Assembly: GCF_014196305.1 (NCBI RefSeq)
Contig: NZ_JACIDJ010000001.1
Span: 275,683-339,682, forward strand
Reading direction: 5' to 3'
Length of the DNA stretch: 64,000 bases
DNA from: Roseococcus suduntuyensis
GTDB taxonomy: Bacteria > Pseudomonadota > Alphaproteobacteria > Acetobacterales > Acetobacteraceae
A program made the position numbers and the translations under genes. Every line of letters starts with the position of its first letter. Within the stretch, counting starts at the first letter, position 1. Below, piece by piece: positions 19,618 through 28,514 of the stretch. The notes below the pieces were generated by a model. That model searched no databases. It had not been told where the DNA came from and saw only the letters and a program-made list of their open reading frames with translations.

Positions 19618-19636
19618 TTATCCACAGCTATCCACA
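19618..19636 (+). promoter_or_regulatory. Two tandem DnaA-box-like sites ahead of dnaB
   Basis: TTATCCACA (19618-19626), a perfect match to the DnaA consensus, is followed 10 bases on by CTATCCACA (19628-19636), one mismatch. Both have the same orientation and lie 40-58 bases ahead of the dnaB start. Confidence 0.6.
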
Positions 19637-19675
19637 GGTGCGGGACTCGGGCGGAAGGGGATACCCTTGGCGCGC

Positions 19676-21190
19676 ATGAACAATATTCCTCCGCGTAAAT
19701 CTGGCTCCCAAGAGGCGGGCGGCTTCGGCATGGGCGTCCGCCTGCCCCCCGCCAACCTGGAGGCCGAGCAGGCGCTGCTGGGCGCGCTGCTGGCCAACAA
19801 CAAGGCCTATGAGCGTGTGGCGGAATTCCTCGAACCCGCGCATTTCGCCGATTCCGTGCATGGCCGCATCTACGCCGCCATCGCCAGGCGCGTGGAGAAC
19901 GGGCAGCTGGCCGACGCCGTCACGCTACGCAATGTCTTCGAGCATTCGGGCGAATTGGCGGAGGTGGGTGGCCCCGCCTACCTGGCGCAGCTGCTCTCGG
20001 CCATGGTCGGCATCGTCAACGCGGGCGAATATGGCCGGCTGATCCATGATTGCTGGCTCCGCCGCGAACTCGTGGACCTGGGCGAGCAGGTGGTGAACCG
20101 CGCCTTCGGCACCGACCCCGACGAGGACCTCCCCGGCAAGGAGCAGATCGAGGCCGCGGAACAACGCCTCTTCGACCTGGCGACCGAGAAGGCCACGGAG
20201 GGCGGCGCCATCAGCTTCGAGCGCGCCATGGCGCACGCGATCGAGACGGCCAACGCCGCCATGCAGCGCGGCGGCGGCGTCTCCGGCCTGCCGAGCGGCC
20301 TGCGCGACTTCGACGCCAAGACGGGTGGGCTGCACCCCTCGGATTTGCTGGTGCTGGCGGGACGCCCCGGCATGGGCAAGACCGCGCTGGCCACCAAGAT
20401 CGCCTTCGGCGCGGCCAAGGCGGTGCTGGCCGAGAACACGGGCGCCAAGGTGCCGGCCGTCGTCATCTTCTCGCTGGAAATGAGCGCGGACCAGCTGGCC
20501 AACCGCCTTCTCTCCGAAGCGAGCCGCATCCCCGGCGACCGCATCCGCCGCGGCGAGATCAGCCAGCGGGAGTTCGACAACTTCGTGGCGGTCAGCCGCG
20601 AATTGGCCACGCTGCCCATCATGATCGACGACACGCCGGCCATCACGCTCTCGGCGCTGCGCACGCGCTGCCGGCGCATCGCGCGCACGCGCGGTTTGAA
20701 GATGGTGGTGGTGGACTACCTCCAGCTCATGCGGCCCAGCGTGGGGACGCGGCCGGAATCGCGCGTGCTGGAAATCTCGATGATCACCCAGGGGCTGAAG
20801 GCCATCGCGAAGGAGCTGGCGGTGCCGGTCATGGCGCTCTCCCAGCTCTCGCGCGCGGTGGAGCAGCGCGAGGACAAGCGGCCCATGCTGTCGGACCTGC
20901 GTGAATCCGGTTCGATCGAGCAGGACGCGGACGCCGTCATGTTCGTCTATCGCGACGACTACTACCTGAAGCAGCGCGAGCCCAAGATCGCGGCCTTCCC
21001 CGATGAGGGGAAGTTCCAGCAGGCCATGGAACGCTGGCAGGCCGACATGGAGCGCGCCCACAACCGCGCCGACCTGATCCTGGCCAAGCAGCGCCACGGG
21101 CCCACCGGCACCATCCCGCTGTTCTTCGAGGCGGAATTCACCCGCTTCGGGGACCTCGACACGGTCCACGCACCGCAATACGGGGATTAG
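19676..21190 (+). CDS. dnaB: Replicative DNA helicase DnaB
   Basis: Hexameric helicase that opens the replication fork. The 504-residue chain has the N-terminal DnaB domain (PANLEAEQALLGALL, residues 25-40) and a RecA-like C-terminal domain with Walker A GRPGMGKT at residues 229-236, the FSLEMSADQLANRLLSE motif H2 region, VVVDYLQLMRP (Walker B) and LSQLSRAVEQREDKRP. No intein is present. ATG at 19676 matches family length. Upstream are two DnaA-box-like sites, and alr follows two bases after the stop, suggesting one transcript for a replication gene and a cell-wall gene. Confidence 0.97.
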   Translation: MNNIPPRKSGSQEAGGFGMGVRLPPANLEAEQALLGALLANNKAYERVAEFLEPAHFADSVHGRIYAAIARRVENGQLADAVTLRNVFEHSGELAEVGGPAYLAQLLSAMVGIVNAGEYGRLIHDCWLRRELVDLGEQVVNRAFGTDPDEDLPGKEQIEAAEQRLFDLATEKATEGGAISFERAMAHAIETANAAMQRGGGVSGLPSGLRDFDAKTGGLHPSDLLVLAGRPGMGKTALATKIAFGAAKAVLAENTGAKVPAVVIFSLEMSADQLANRLLSEASRIPGDRIRRGEISQREFDNFVAVSRELATLPIMIDDTPAITLSALRTRCRRIARTRGLKMVVVDYLQLMRPSVGTRPESRVLEISMITQGLKAIAKELAVPVMALSQLSRAVEQREDKRPMLSDLRESGSIEQDADAVMFVYRDDYYLKQREPKIAAFPDEGKFQQAMERWQADMERAHNRADLILAKQRHGPTGTIPLFFEAEFTRFGDLDTVHAPQYGD

Positions 21191-21192
21191 CG

Positions 21193-22272
21193 ATGCGCCG
21201 GCATACGCCGGCGAAGATCGGACGGGTGATGGAACAAGGCCTGCTGACGGTGGATCTCGGCGCGGTGGTGCGGAACTGGCGCCGCCTCTGCGAACGCCAC
21301 GCCCCCGGCGCCGTCGCCGCCGTGGTGAAGGCCGATGGCTATGGGCTGGGCGCCGTGCCCGTGGCCCAGGCCCTGCACGCCGCCGGCTGCGCGCATTTCT
21401 TCGTGGCCCACCCCGCCGAGGGCGAGGCGGTGCGCGACGCGATCGGCCCCCTCCCCATGGTGGCCGTGCTGAACGGCTTCGCGCCCGGCGCCCACCCGCG
21501 CCTCACGCCCGTGCTGAACAGCCTTGATGACCTGCGCGCCCATGCGGGGGGTGAAGGCCTGTTGCACTTGGATACAGGCATGTCGCGCCTCGGCCTCGAT
21601 GCGTCGGAGCTGGACGCGCTGGCCGCCGACCCCACGCCGATGGCTGCGCTTCGCCTGCGCTATGTGATGACGCACCTGGCCTGCGCGGACGAAGCCTCCC
21701 ATATTCTCAATGGGTTGCAGGCCGAACGCTTCGCCACCGCCTGCGCCCGGCTGCCGACCCTGCCCCGCAGCCTGGCCAATTCCTCCGGCCTCTTCCTGGG
21801 GGCGCAATTCGTCAGCGACCTGGCACGGCCGGGTTGCGCCCTCTATGGCATCAACCCTATCCCTGGGCAGCCGAACCCCATGGAAGCCGTTGTTCGGCTG
21901 GAGGTGCCCATCTTGCAGCTGCGCGACATCCCCGCGGGGGCCACGGTGGGCTATGGCGCCGGCTGGACGGCCGCGCGCCCCACCCGCATCGCCACCGTGG
22001 CACTCGGCTATGCCGATGGCTGGCTGCGCGCGCAGTCGGGCCAGGGCTTCGGGGTGCTGCATGGGCAGCGCGCGCCGCTGGTGGGCCGCGTCTCCATGGA
22101 CCTCACCACCTATGACGTGACGGATATCCCCGCCGCGCAAGTGGGCGAGACGGTCGAGGTGCTGGGCCCCGCGCAGGATGCCGATGCGGTGGCGGCGCTG
22201 GCCGGCACCATCGGCTACGAGGTGCTGACCTCGCTTGGTGCGCGCTACACAAGGCGTTATCTGCCGGCATGA
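21193..22272 (+). CDS. alr: Alanine racemase
   Basis: PLP enzyme making D-alanine for peptidoglycan. The PLP-binding Lys46 sits in VVKADGYGLG, the second catalytic base Tyr254 lies in GYGAGW, and GYADGW and RVSMDLTTYDVT are the standard later motifs. Length is 359 residues. The start used is 21193, immediately after dnaB; a second Met at 21229 (MEQGLLTVDL) gives the more typical racemase N-terminus and may be the real one. Its stop overlaps the mlaE start by ATGA. Confidence 0.95.
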   Translation: MRRHTPAKIGRVMEQGLLTVDLGAVVRNWRRLCERHAPGAVAAVVKADGYGLGAVPVAQALHAAGCAHFFVAHPAEGEAVRDAIGPLPMVAVLNGFAPGAHPRLTPVLNSLDDLRAHAGGEGLLHLDTGMSRLGLDASELDALAADPTPMAALRLRYVMTHLACADEASHILNGLQAERFATACARLPTLPRSLANSSGLFLGAQFVSDLARPGCALYGINPIPGQPNPMEAVVRLEVPILQLRDIPAGATVGYGAGWTAARPTRIATVALGYADGWLRAQSGQGFGVLHGQRAPLVGRVSMDLTTYDVTDIPAAQVGETVEVLGPAQDADAVAALAGTIGYEVLTSLGARYTRRYLPA

Positions 22273-23054
22273 CCGCACCAATCGACATTGTGGCCGGGCT
22301 CGGCCGCGCGGTGATGGGCGCCAGCGCGCATGTGGGCGCGCTGGTGATCTTCGCCGCCAATGCCCTGGCCCAGCTGTTCCGCCCACCCTATGGGCCGCGG
22401 CAATTCCTGCGGCATTTCGTCGAGATCGCCTATTTCTCCCTGCCCGTGGTGGCGCTGACGGCGCTGTTCACCGGCATGGTGCTGGCGCTGCAGACCTACA
22501 CCGGCTTCGCCCGCTTCAACGCGGAAAGTGCCGTGGCCTCGGTGGTGGTGCTCTCCATCACGCGCGAATTGGGGCCGGTCCTCACCGGGCTGATCGTGGC
22601 CGGGCGTGTCGGCGCGGCGATGGCGGCCGAGATCGGCACCATGCGCGTCACCGACCAGATCGACGCGCTGCGGACCCTCTCCACCGAACCGATGAAATAC
22701 CTGGTCGCGCCGCGGCTGCTGGCCGGCACGCTGGCCTTGCCGCTGCTGGTGGTGGTGGCCAACACGCTGGGCGTGATGGGCGGCTTCCTGGTGGCGACCT
22801 TGAGCCTCGGCTTCGCCGGCCCCGCCTATCTCAGCGGCAGCTGGGACGTGCTGGAGGCGATGGACGTGATCAGCGGCCTCATCAAGGCCGGGGTCTTCGG
22901 CTTCCTCATCACGCTGATGGGCTGCTGGTATGGCTACCAGAGCCAGGGCGGTGCGCAGGGCGTGGGCAAGGCGACCACGAAGGCGGTGGTGGCGGCCTCC
23001 ATCCTGATCCTGGCCTTCGACTATGTGCTGACCCAGGCGTTCTTCTCCCGGTGA
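22269..23054 (+). CDS. mlaE: MlaE-type phospholipid ABC transporter permease
   Basis: Inner-membrane permease of the Mla lipid-trafficking system. The 261-residue chain has the MlaE domain: VEIAYFSLPVVALTALFTGMV near residues 56-77, then the conserved ITRELGPVLTGLIVAGRVGAA and MRVTDQIDAL (EQIDAL motif variant), and a C-terminal GCWYGYQSQGGAQGVG. It overlaps alr by four bases (ATGA) and mlaF by GTGA, so translation is coupled. No MCE-domain MlaD gene follows inside the window. Confidence 0.93.
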   Translation: MTAPIDIVAGLGRAVMGASAHVGALVIFAANALAQLFRPPYGPRQFLRHFVEIAYFSLPVVALTALFTGMVLALQTYTGFARFNAESAVASVVVLSITRELGPVLTGLIVAGRVGAAMAAEIGTMRVTDQIDALRTLSTEPMKYLVAPRLLAGTLALPLLVVVANTLGVMGGFLVATLSLGFAGPAYLSGSWDVLEAMDVISGLIKAGVFGFLITLMGCWYGYQSQGGAQGVGKATTKAVVAASILILAFDYVLTQAFFSR

Positions 23055-23824
23055 GCGCGAACCTCAAGATCAGGCTCCGGGGCCTACGGAAATCCTTCGG
23101 CGAGAAGGTGGTGCTGGACGGCGTGGACCTCGACGTCGCGGCGCGGCATTCGATGGTGCTGCTGGGCGGCTCGGGCTCGGGCAAGTCCGTCACCATCAAG
23201 TGCATCCTGGGGCTGATCCCGCCCGATGACGGCGTGGTGGAGATTGACGGGCGCGACGTGACGCGCCTCTCCCGCCGCGACCGCGCCGAACTGCTCGACC
23301 GCACGGGGATGCTGTTCCAGAACGGGGCGCTGTTCGACAGCCTGCCGGTCTGGGAAAACGTCTGCTTCAAGCTTCTGGCGCAGAACCGCATCACCCGCCG
23401 CGCCGCGCGCGACCGCGCGGCCGAGGTGCTGGCGCAGGTGGGCCTGGCGGCCAGCGTGGGCGACCTTTCCCCCTCCGAGCTTTCGGGCGGCATGCAGAAG
23501 CGCGTGGCCCTGGCCCGCGCGATCGCCTCCAAGCCCGACATCATCTTCTTCGACGAGCCCACCACCGGCCTCGACCCCATCATGGGCGCGGTGATTGACG
23601 GGTTGATCGTGGATTGCGTGGAGAAGCTGGGCGCCACCGCCTTTTCCATCACGCATGACATGGCCAGCGCGCGCCGCATCGGCGACCATGCGGCCATGAT
23701 CCACAAGGGCCGCATCATCTGGGCCGGCCATGCCGAGGCGCTGGGCCACACGGGCAACGCCATGGTGGACCAGTTCGCCAATGGCGAGCGCGAGGGGCCG
23801 ATCCAGATGGAGCTGCGGCGGTAA
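23051..23824 (+). CDS. mlaF: MlaF-type ABC transporter ATPase
   Basis: ATPase partner of MlaE, 257 residues. Walker A is GGSGSGKS at residues 39-46, the signature is LSGGMQKRVALARAI, Walker B is IIFFDEPTTGLDP and the switch is SITHDM. The FQNGALFDSLPVWENV Q-loop segment is typical of MlaF/MkL ATPases. The GTG start overlaps the mlaE stop (GTGA), and family alignments would begin here. The absence of adjacent mlaD/B/C genes means the complex must recruit its MCE protein from elsewhere. Confidence 0.93.
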   Translation: MSANLKIRLRGLRKSFGEKVVLDGVDLDVAARHSMVLLGGSGSGKSVTIKCILGLIPPDDGVVEIDGRDVTRLSRRDRAELLDRTGMLFQNGALFDSLPVWENVCFKLLAQNRITRRAARDRAAEVLAQVGLAASVGDLSPSELSGGMQKRVALARAIASKPDIIFFDEPTTGLDPIMGAVIDGLIVDCVEKLGATAFSITHDMASARRIGDHAAMIHKGRIIWAGHAEALGHTGNAMVDQFANGEREGPIQMELRR

Positions 23825-23837
23825 CGGAGGGCGTTCG

Positions 23838-24476
23838 ATGGGCCATGTGATCCTGGGCTGGGACGGCGAGGATGCCGAGGCCCCCGCCCGCCGCGCCGCC
23901 GCGCGCGACCGGCACCTCAAGGTGATCTCCCGCTGGGCGGAGGCGGGGCGTCTCAACCTGGCCGTGCCGCTGTTCCGCGAGGATGGCTCGGTCGCCGGCT
24001 CCGTCATGATCCTGGGCGGCGAGGACGAACTCGGCACCCGCGAATACCTGATGGAGGAGCCCTTCGCGCGCGACGGCGTGTGGCTCTCCTACCAGATGCG
24101 GCCCTTCCGCATCGCCCCCCTTCCCTACCAGCCCTTGCCCTCCGGCCCCATGCCCAGCGCCATGACCCATTGCGTGCTGGTGGCCGAGGACCAGGAGGGC
24201 GCCGCCACCCGCCGCACCGCGGCCCGCCCCGGCCATTTCGACCGCGTGCACGCCTTCGCCGAGGACGGCACCCTGGCCTGCGGCGGCGCGCTGCTGGACG
24301 CGAAGGGCGAGATGGTGGGCAGCATCGCCATCACCCGCCACGCCACGGTGGCGGAGGCCCGCGCCTTCTGGGCCGAGGACCCCTATGTGACCGGCGGCGT
24401 CTGGGGGAAAATGGATTTCTACCCCACGCGCTTCGCCCCCCTGCCCTACCACCCCCTGCCGGGCGCGCCGGCCTGA
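23838..24476 (+). CDS. Double YCII-domain protein
   Basis: A 212-residue soluble protein made of two YCII (YciI-like) repeats. Each half has the family pattern: R..HL..I..W...G.L..A.P with a later Gly-rich strand, then AREF-like helix and ..EEPFARDGVW / AEDPYVTGGVW, ending in PLPYQPLP and PLPYHPLP. The second half keeps RPGHFDRVHAF. YciI relatives carry an Asp/His pair of uncertain catalytic role. GGAGG lies 7 bases before the ATG. It follows mlaF by 13 bases and probably shares the transcript, without an obvious functional link. Confidence 0.75.
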   Translation: MGHVILGWDGEDAEAPARRAAARDRHLKVISRWAEAGRLNLAVPLFREDGSVAGSVMILGGEDELGTREYLMEEPFARDGVWLSYQMRPFRIAPLPYQPLPSGPMPSAMTHCVLVAEDQEGAATRRTAARPGHFDRVHAFAEDGTLACGGALLDAKGEMVGSIAITRHATVAEARAFWAEDPYVTGGVWGKMDFYPTRFAPLPYHPLPGAPA

Positions 24477-24480
24477 GGCC

Positions 24481-25329
24481 ATGAACGCCACGCTGCTGGG
24501 GGTGGGCGCGCTGGCGCTCTGGGCCTTCCTGGGGCTGCTTTCCAGGCTTGCGGCCGGCATTCCGCCCTTGCAACTCACGGCCATGAGCTTCGCGGTGGCC
24601 GCCATGGCGGGCATCGCCGTGGTGGCGGCACGCGGGCGGCTTTCGGCGCTGCGCCAGAGCCCCATCGCCTGGGCGCATGGGGTGGGCGGGCTGTTCGGCT
24701 ATCACGCGCTGTATTTCGCGGCCCTCGCCATGGCCCCGGCCATCGAGGCGAACCTGCTGAACTACCTCTGGCCGCTGCTGATCGTGCTGTTCTCGGCGCC
24801 CATCCTGGGGCTGCGGCTGGGGGCGCGGCGGCTGCTGGGCGTGGCGCTGGGCTTCGCGGGCTGCGTGCTGCTGCTGGGCGGCGGCGCGGGGTTTTCGGCC
24901 GGCGCGCCGGCCAGCGTGTGGCTGGGCTTCCTTTGCGCCATCGGCTGCGCGGTGGTCTGGGCGCTCTATTCCGTGACGGCGCAACGCCTCTCCGCCGTAC
25001 CGACCGAGGCGGTGGCCGGGTTTTGCGGCGGCGCGGCGCTGCTGGCGGCGCTGGCGCATCTGGGCTTCGAGGCGACGGTCTGGCCCGATGCCGCCCAGGC
25101 CCTGGCCACGCTGCTGCTGGGGCTGGGGCCGGTGGGCCTGGCCTTCTTCCTCTGGGATGCGGGGATGAAGCGCGGCGACCCGCGTCTGCTGGGCACGCTG
25201 GCCTATGCGGTGCCCGTGGCTTCCACCTTGCTGCTGGCCGTGGCGGGCGAGGGCGCCCTCACCGCCACGCTGGGCATCGCGCTGCTGCTGGTGGCGGGCG
25301 GCGGCTGGCTGGCCGCCACCGCCCGCTGA
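24481..25329 (+). CDS. EamA/DMT family transporter
   Basis: A 282-residue inner-membrane protein with ten predicted helices in two EamA repeats. The segment NLLNYLWPLLIVLFSAPILG is the diagnostic end of the first repeat; LGFLCAIGCAVVWALYSVTAQ opens the second. Drug/metabolite transporters of this sort export amino acids or aromatic compounds, but the substrate is not readable. It starts 4 bases after the YCII gene stop and ends the run of plus-strand genes before the convergent capsule operon. Confidence 0.85.
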   Translation: MNATLLGVGALALWAFLGLLSRLAAGIPPLQLTAMSFAVAAMAGIAVVAARGRLSALRQSPIAWAHGVGGLFGYHALYFAALAMAPAIEANLLNYLWPLLIVLFSAPILGLRLGARRLLGVALGFAGCVLLLGGGAGFSAGAPASVWLGFLCAIGCAVVWALYSVTAQRLSAVPTEAVAGFCGGAALLAALAHLGFEATVWPDAAQALATLLLGLGPVGLAFFLWDAGMKRGDPRLLGTLAYAVPVASTLLLAVAGEGALTATLGIALLLVAGGGWLAATAR

Positions 25330-25369
25330 CGCGGTTGGCGCCTACTGGACCCCCTACTGGAAGGCCCCG

Positions 25370-27154
25370 CTACTGGAACGCCCGGGCCGCCAGCGCCGTC
25401 TGGAACACGATCTGCGTCAGGTCCATACCCAGCTGCAGGTAGCGCGGATCGAGGCGCGGCAGCGCGATGATCTCGTCACCCGGGCGCAGCGCCGCGCGCG
25501 TGTCCACCACCCGCTCGCCCGAGGGGCGGCGGATCAGCAGGTTGCTCGCGCTGCCGCGTTCGCTGAAGCCACCCGCCTGCGCGATGTAGTCCTCCGCCCG
25601 CAGGTTGGGCTGCCAGATGATGGAGCGCGGCGCCCCCACCTCGCCCGAGACGAAGACGGTGTTGCTCCGCTCCGGGATCACGATCACGTCGCCCTCTTCC
25701 AGGCGCAGGGCGCCGCAGCGGCCCTGGCTGTCCATCACCACCACGCGGCCGTCGGGGGTCGCGGTGCGGGCGCGCTGGAGATAGGTCGAGACCAGCTGCG
25801 CCTCGGTGTTGCGGATGGCGGCCACGCCCTGGGTCTGGGAGATGGCGGTGAAGAGCTGGCGTTCCAGCCGATCGGCCGCCTCGTTCAGCGCGCGGCGCTG
25901 CTGGTTGGCCACGCTGGTCCGCAGCAGGAAGACGCTGGAGGTGTCGGCCAGGGTCGGGTCCACGGCGATGTAGTCCAGCGCCTGGCACAGCGTCGCCTCG
26001 CGGTCGGCCACCAGCACGGAGGGACCGATGCGGCTGCCCTCGACCGTCACGCGGATGGTCTGGGCGGGGCTGTCGGTGATGAAGGTGACGGTGTCCTGGT
26101 CCGTCAGGGTCACGCGCTGGAAGTCATTGAGGCTGACATAGCGCGAGAAGGGGCGGCCATCGCGGCTGCCCTGGATCACGGCGTTGGTGGCGGCGGGCAG
26201 CGGGCGCGAATATTCCGTCAGCTCGCGCCCCGACATCACGCGGCCGGGCACCTCGAAGAGGAAGTTGTTCCGCACCGCGCCGGTGGCGCCCACCAGGGCG
26301 CGCTGCCGGCCCACCAGCACCGTGTCGCCATCCTGCATGCGAAGCGTGGGCAGGCGGCCGTCGATCAGGAAGCGGTAGAGGTCCACCGTCGCCACGTTGC
26401 GGTTACCCCGCATGACGGTGATGTCGCGGTAGCTGCCGCGCGTCGGGTCCACCCCGCCGGCGCGCACCAGGAATTCCAGCACGCTGTCGGCCGCGGACCC
26501 GCTGAACCGGCCCGGCATGCGGACGAAGCCCGTGACGAAGACGCCGATTCGCTGCGCCGAGACCAGCACGGCATAGACCTGCACCTGCTGGGTGTAGGTG
26601 CGGCGAAGCTCGTTCTCGATGGTGGACTGCAGGTCACCGGCCCGGGTGCCGGCCACGCGCACGGGACCGATATTGGGCAGGAAGAAATTGCCCTCGGGGT
26701 CCACGATGCCAGAGACCTCGGCCTCCACCGCGCCCCAGACGCGCACGTTCAGCCGGTCGCCGATGGCGAGGATGTAGTTCGGATTGGGCACATCGGAGGT
26801 CGAGGTGGCGGTCCCGGTGAACAGCGCCGCGCCGAACACCGCCATGGGCAGCCCCGCGGGCCGCATGGCCTCGCCCAGCGGCAATGTGATGCCGGCCCCC
26901 GCCTCGGCCTCGGTCTCCGTGCCGGCGCGGGCCGTGCCCGTGGCGCCTGGCTGCGCGCCGAGCATCAGCCCCTGCACCGCGGCGGCGCCCGGCGCTGTTG
27001 CCTGCCTCTGCTGCGCGCCCTGCTGCGTCGCCTGCCCCTGCAGCGCACGCTGCTGCGCCGACTGCTGGGTCGTCATCCCCGCCTGGGCGAAGGCGCCCGA
27101 GGCCGTGATCAGGCAGACGGACAGCGCCGCCAGGAAATTCCACTCAAGACGCAT
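25370..27154 (-). CDS. kpsD: Polysaccharide export outer-membrane protein (KpsD/Wza family)
   Basis: Outer-membrane/periplasmic channel component for capsule export, 594 residues. A signal peptide (FLAALSVCLITASGAFAQ) is followed by a Gln/Ala-rich spacer (to about residue 75), a Poly_export domain beginning NYILAIGDRLNVRVWG with ILDPEGN-like GIVDPEGNFFLPNIGPV, and several SLBB segments (FVTGFVRMPGRFSG, VFVSGEVGAPRSI). Length matches KpsD/BexD-long forms rather than the short Wza. It is the last gene of the kps operon and overlaps kpsE by 11 bases. Beyond its stop three copies of CTACTGGA occur within 36 bases. Confidence 0.92.
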   Translation of the reverse strand: MRLEWNFLAALSVCLITASGAFAQAGMTTQQSAQQRALQGQATQQGAQQRQATAPGAAAVQGLMLGAQPGATGTARAGTETEAEAGAGITLPLGEAMRPAGLPMAVFGAALFTGTATSTSDVPNPNYILAIGDRLNVRVWGAVEAEVSGIVDPEGNFFLPNIGPVRVAGTRAGDLQSTIENELRRTYTQQVQVYAVLVSAQRIGVFVTGFVRMPGRFSGSAADSVLEFLVRAGGVDPTRGSYRDITVMRGNRNVATVDLYRFLIDGRLPTLRMQDGDTVLVGRQRALVGATGAVRNNFLFEVPGRVMSGRELTEYSRPLPAATNAVIQGSRDGRPFSRYVSLNDFQRVTLTDQDTVTFITDSPAQTIRVTVEGSRIGPSVLVADREATLCQALDYIAVDPTLADTSSVFLLRTSVANQQRRALNEAADRLERQLFTAISQTQGVAAIRNTEAQLVSTYLQRARTATPDGRVVVMDSQGRCGALRLEEGDVIVIPERSNTVFVSGEVGAPRSIIWQPNLRAEDYIAQAGGFSERGSASNLLIRRPSGERVVDTRAALRPGDEIIALPRLDPRYLQLGMDLTQIVFQTALAARAFQ

Positions 27155-28514
27155 GTTCTCTCACCCCGGCAACCAACAGCCACAATAGCCCATAGACCAG
27201 CGAGAGCCCGGCGAAAACATAGCCGGTAAACAGCACGGGCTTCGGATAGAGCGAGCGCTCGGCATAGTTCGGCTCCACCACCCGCTGGAGGAAGATCTGC
27301 TGGCGCTGCGCGTTGGCCGTGGCGGTCTCCAGCCCGGCCATGGCGGCGGCCAGGCCGCGATTGGCCAGGTCCTGCTCCAGCACCAGGCGCTCGAAGCCCG
27401 CCACCTGCTGGGTCACGCCCTGGTCGGCATTGGACAGACGCGCGCGCTCCTCGCGGATCTGGGTCTCGATGGCCGCGATGCGGCTGCGCAGGTTCTGGAT
27501 CAACGGGGCGTCGGCCCGCGTGAAGGCCTGCGCCTGCTGGAGTTCGGAGCGCAGGCGGGTGGCTTCGCCCTCCAGCCCGCCGATGTTGCCCACCGCCATT
27601 TCGGCCGAGCGCGTCGGGTTGAGCGCCAGTTCACGCTGGCGGAACTGCGTCACGGCCGTGGCGGACTCGGTCACCCGGCGCTCGGCACGCTCGACCACCT
27701 CGCGCGAGGCGCGCAGCGTCTCGTCCAGCATGCGCTGATTGACGCGCGTGACCCACTCTTCCCCGATCTGGAGCAGGTTGTTGGCCAATGCCTGGCTTTC
27801 CCCGGGGGAATAGGTCCGCGCGGTCAGGGTGACGATGCCCGTATAGGCGTCCGGGACCACGCGCACCTGGTGGCGGAAATGGTCGAGCAGACGCTCGGCC
27901 GTGGGGTTGGACCACCACAGGCGCGAATAGATATCCGCCTGCGGGGGGCGGAACACCGCGACCAGGTCCATCCGCTCCCGCACGGCGCGCAGCGCGTCGT
28001 GCGAGAGCAGGTGGTCGCGCACGGCATTCTCACTCTCGCTCGACCCGATGCCGGCGCGGCCGCTGAGCATGTCCACACCCAGCGTCCCGGTCATGCTGGA
28101 CTGGGTCTTGATCTGGAAGCGGCTCTCCGAGATGTATTGTGGAGTCGCATAGAAGAACAAGTACAGCGCCGCCAACAACGTCGGCAGGATCACGGCGAAG
28201 GTGTAGGGATATTGCCGCAATATCGCGCCCAGGCGACGCCGGGGCGTGTCGGCGGCCATGGTGCCGGCCGGGAAACCCAGGTCGATGCCCGGCGGGCGGC
28301 CACGGGACAAACGCCCCGCCGCGCCGCTCATCGCTGGCTGCGCGCGCAGGCCTTTCAGCGGGATGGGGTGCGGTCCCGCACCCGCCGTCCGCGCGTCAGC
28401 CGTGCCCATCCCAGAACCAGCCGAACGGGGGCTGGCCGAACGGGGACCGCCCGAACCAGAGCCACCCGCGCTAGAGTTGCTCGTAGACGCGGAAAGCTTC
28501 GTCCATATTTTCAT
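27144..28514 (-). CDS. kpsE: Capsule export inner-membrane protein (KpsE/BexC/CtrB family)
   Basis: Polysaccharide co-polymerase that links the ABC exporter to the outer-membrane channel. Up to 456 residues: a first membrane helix at about 104-123 (FAVILPTLLAALYLFFYATP), the conserved YISESRFQI just after it, a long coiled coil (LRSELQQAQAF...LERLVLEQDLANRGL) and a second helix near the C-terminus. The PxxPEYP-like region is EPNYAERSLYPKPVLF. The first 85 or so residues (Ser/Gly/Pro/Arg-rich) are unusual and overlap the kpsT 3' end by 44 bases; translation might start later, for example at the Met 36 or Met 62 of this frame. Confidence 0.9.
   Translation of the reverse strand: MKIWTKLSASTSNSSAGGSGSGGPRSASPRSAGSGMGTADARTAGAGPHPIPLKGLRAQPAMSGAAGRLSRGRPPGIDLGFPAGTMAADTPRRRLGAILRQYPYTFAVILPTLLAALYLFFYATPQYISESRFQIKTQSSMTGTLGVDMLSGRAGIGSSESENAVRDHLLSHDALRAVRERMDLVAVFRPPQADIYSRLWWSNPTAERLLDHFRHQVRVVPDAYTGIVTLTARTYSPGESQALANNLLQIGEEWVTRVNQRMLDETLRASREVVERAERRVTESATAVTQFRQRELALNPTRSAEMAVGNIGGLEGEATRLRSELQQAQAFTRADAPLIQNLRSRIAAIETQIREERARLSNADQGVTQQVAGFERLVLEQDLANRGLAAAMAGLETATANAQRQQIFLQRVVEPNYAERSLYPKPVLFTGYVFAGLSLVYGLLWLLVAGVREHAS

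Noticed and set aside
25342-25377. Three CTACTGGA copies beyond the kpsD stop
   Set aside because: Short and within a normal spacer; may be chance or a minor slippage duplication of the gene's last codons.
25205-27229. Plus-strand frame of about 670 codons opposite kpsD
   Set aside because: Shadow of kpsD; kpsD has signal peptide, Poly_export and SLBB domains.
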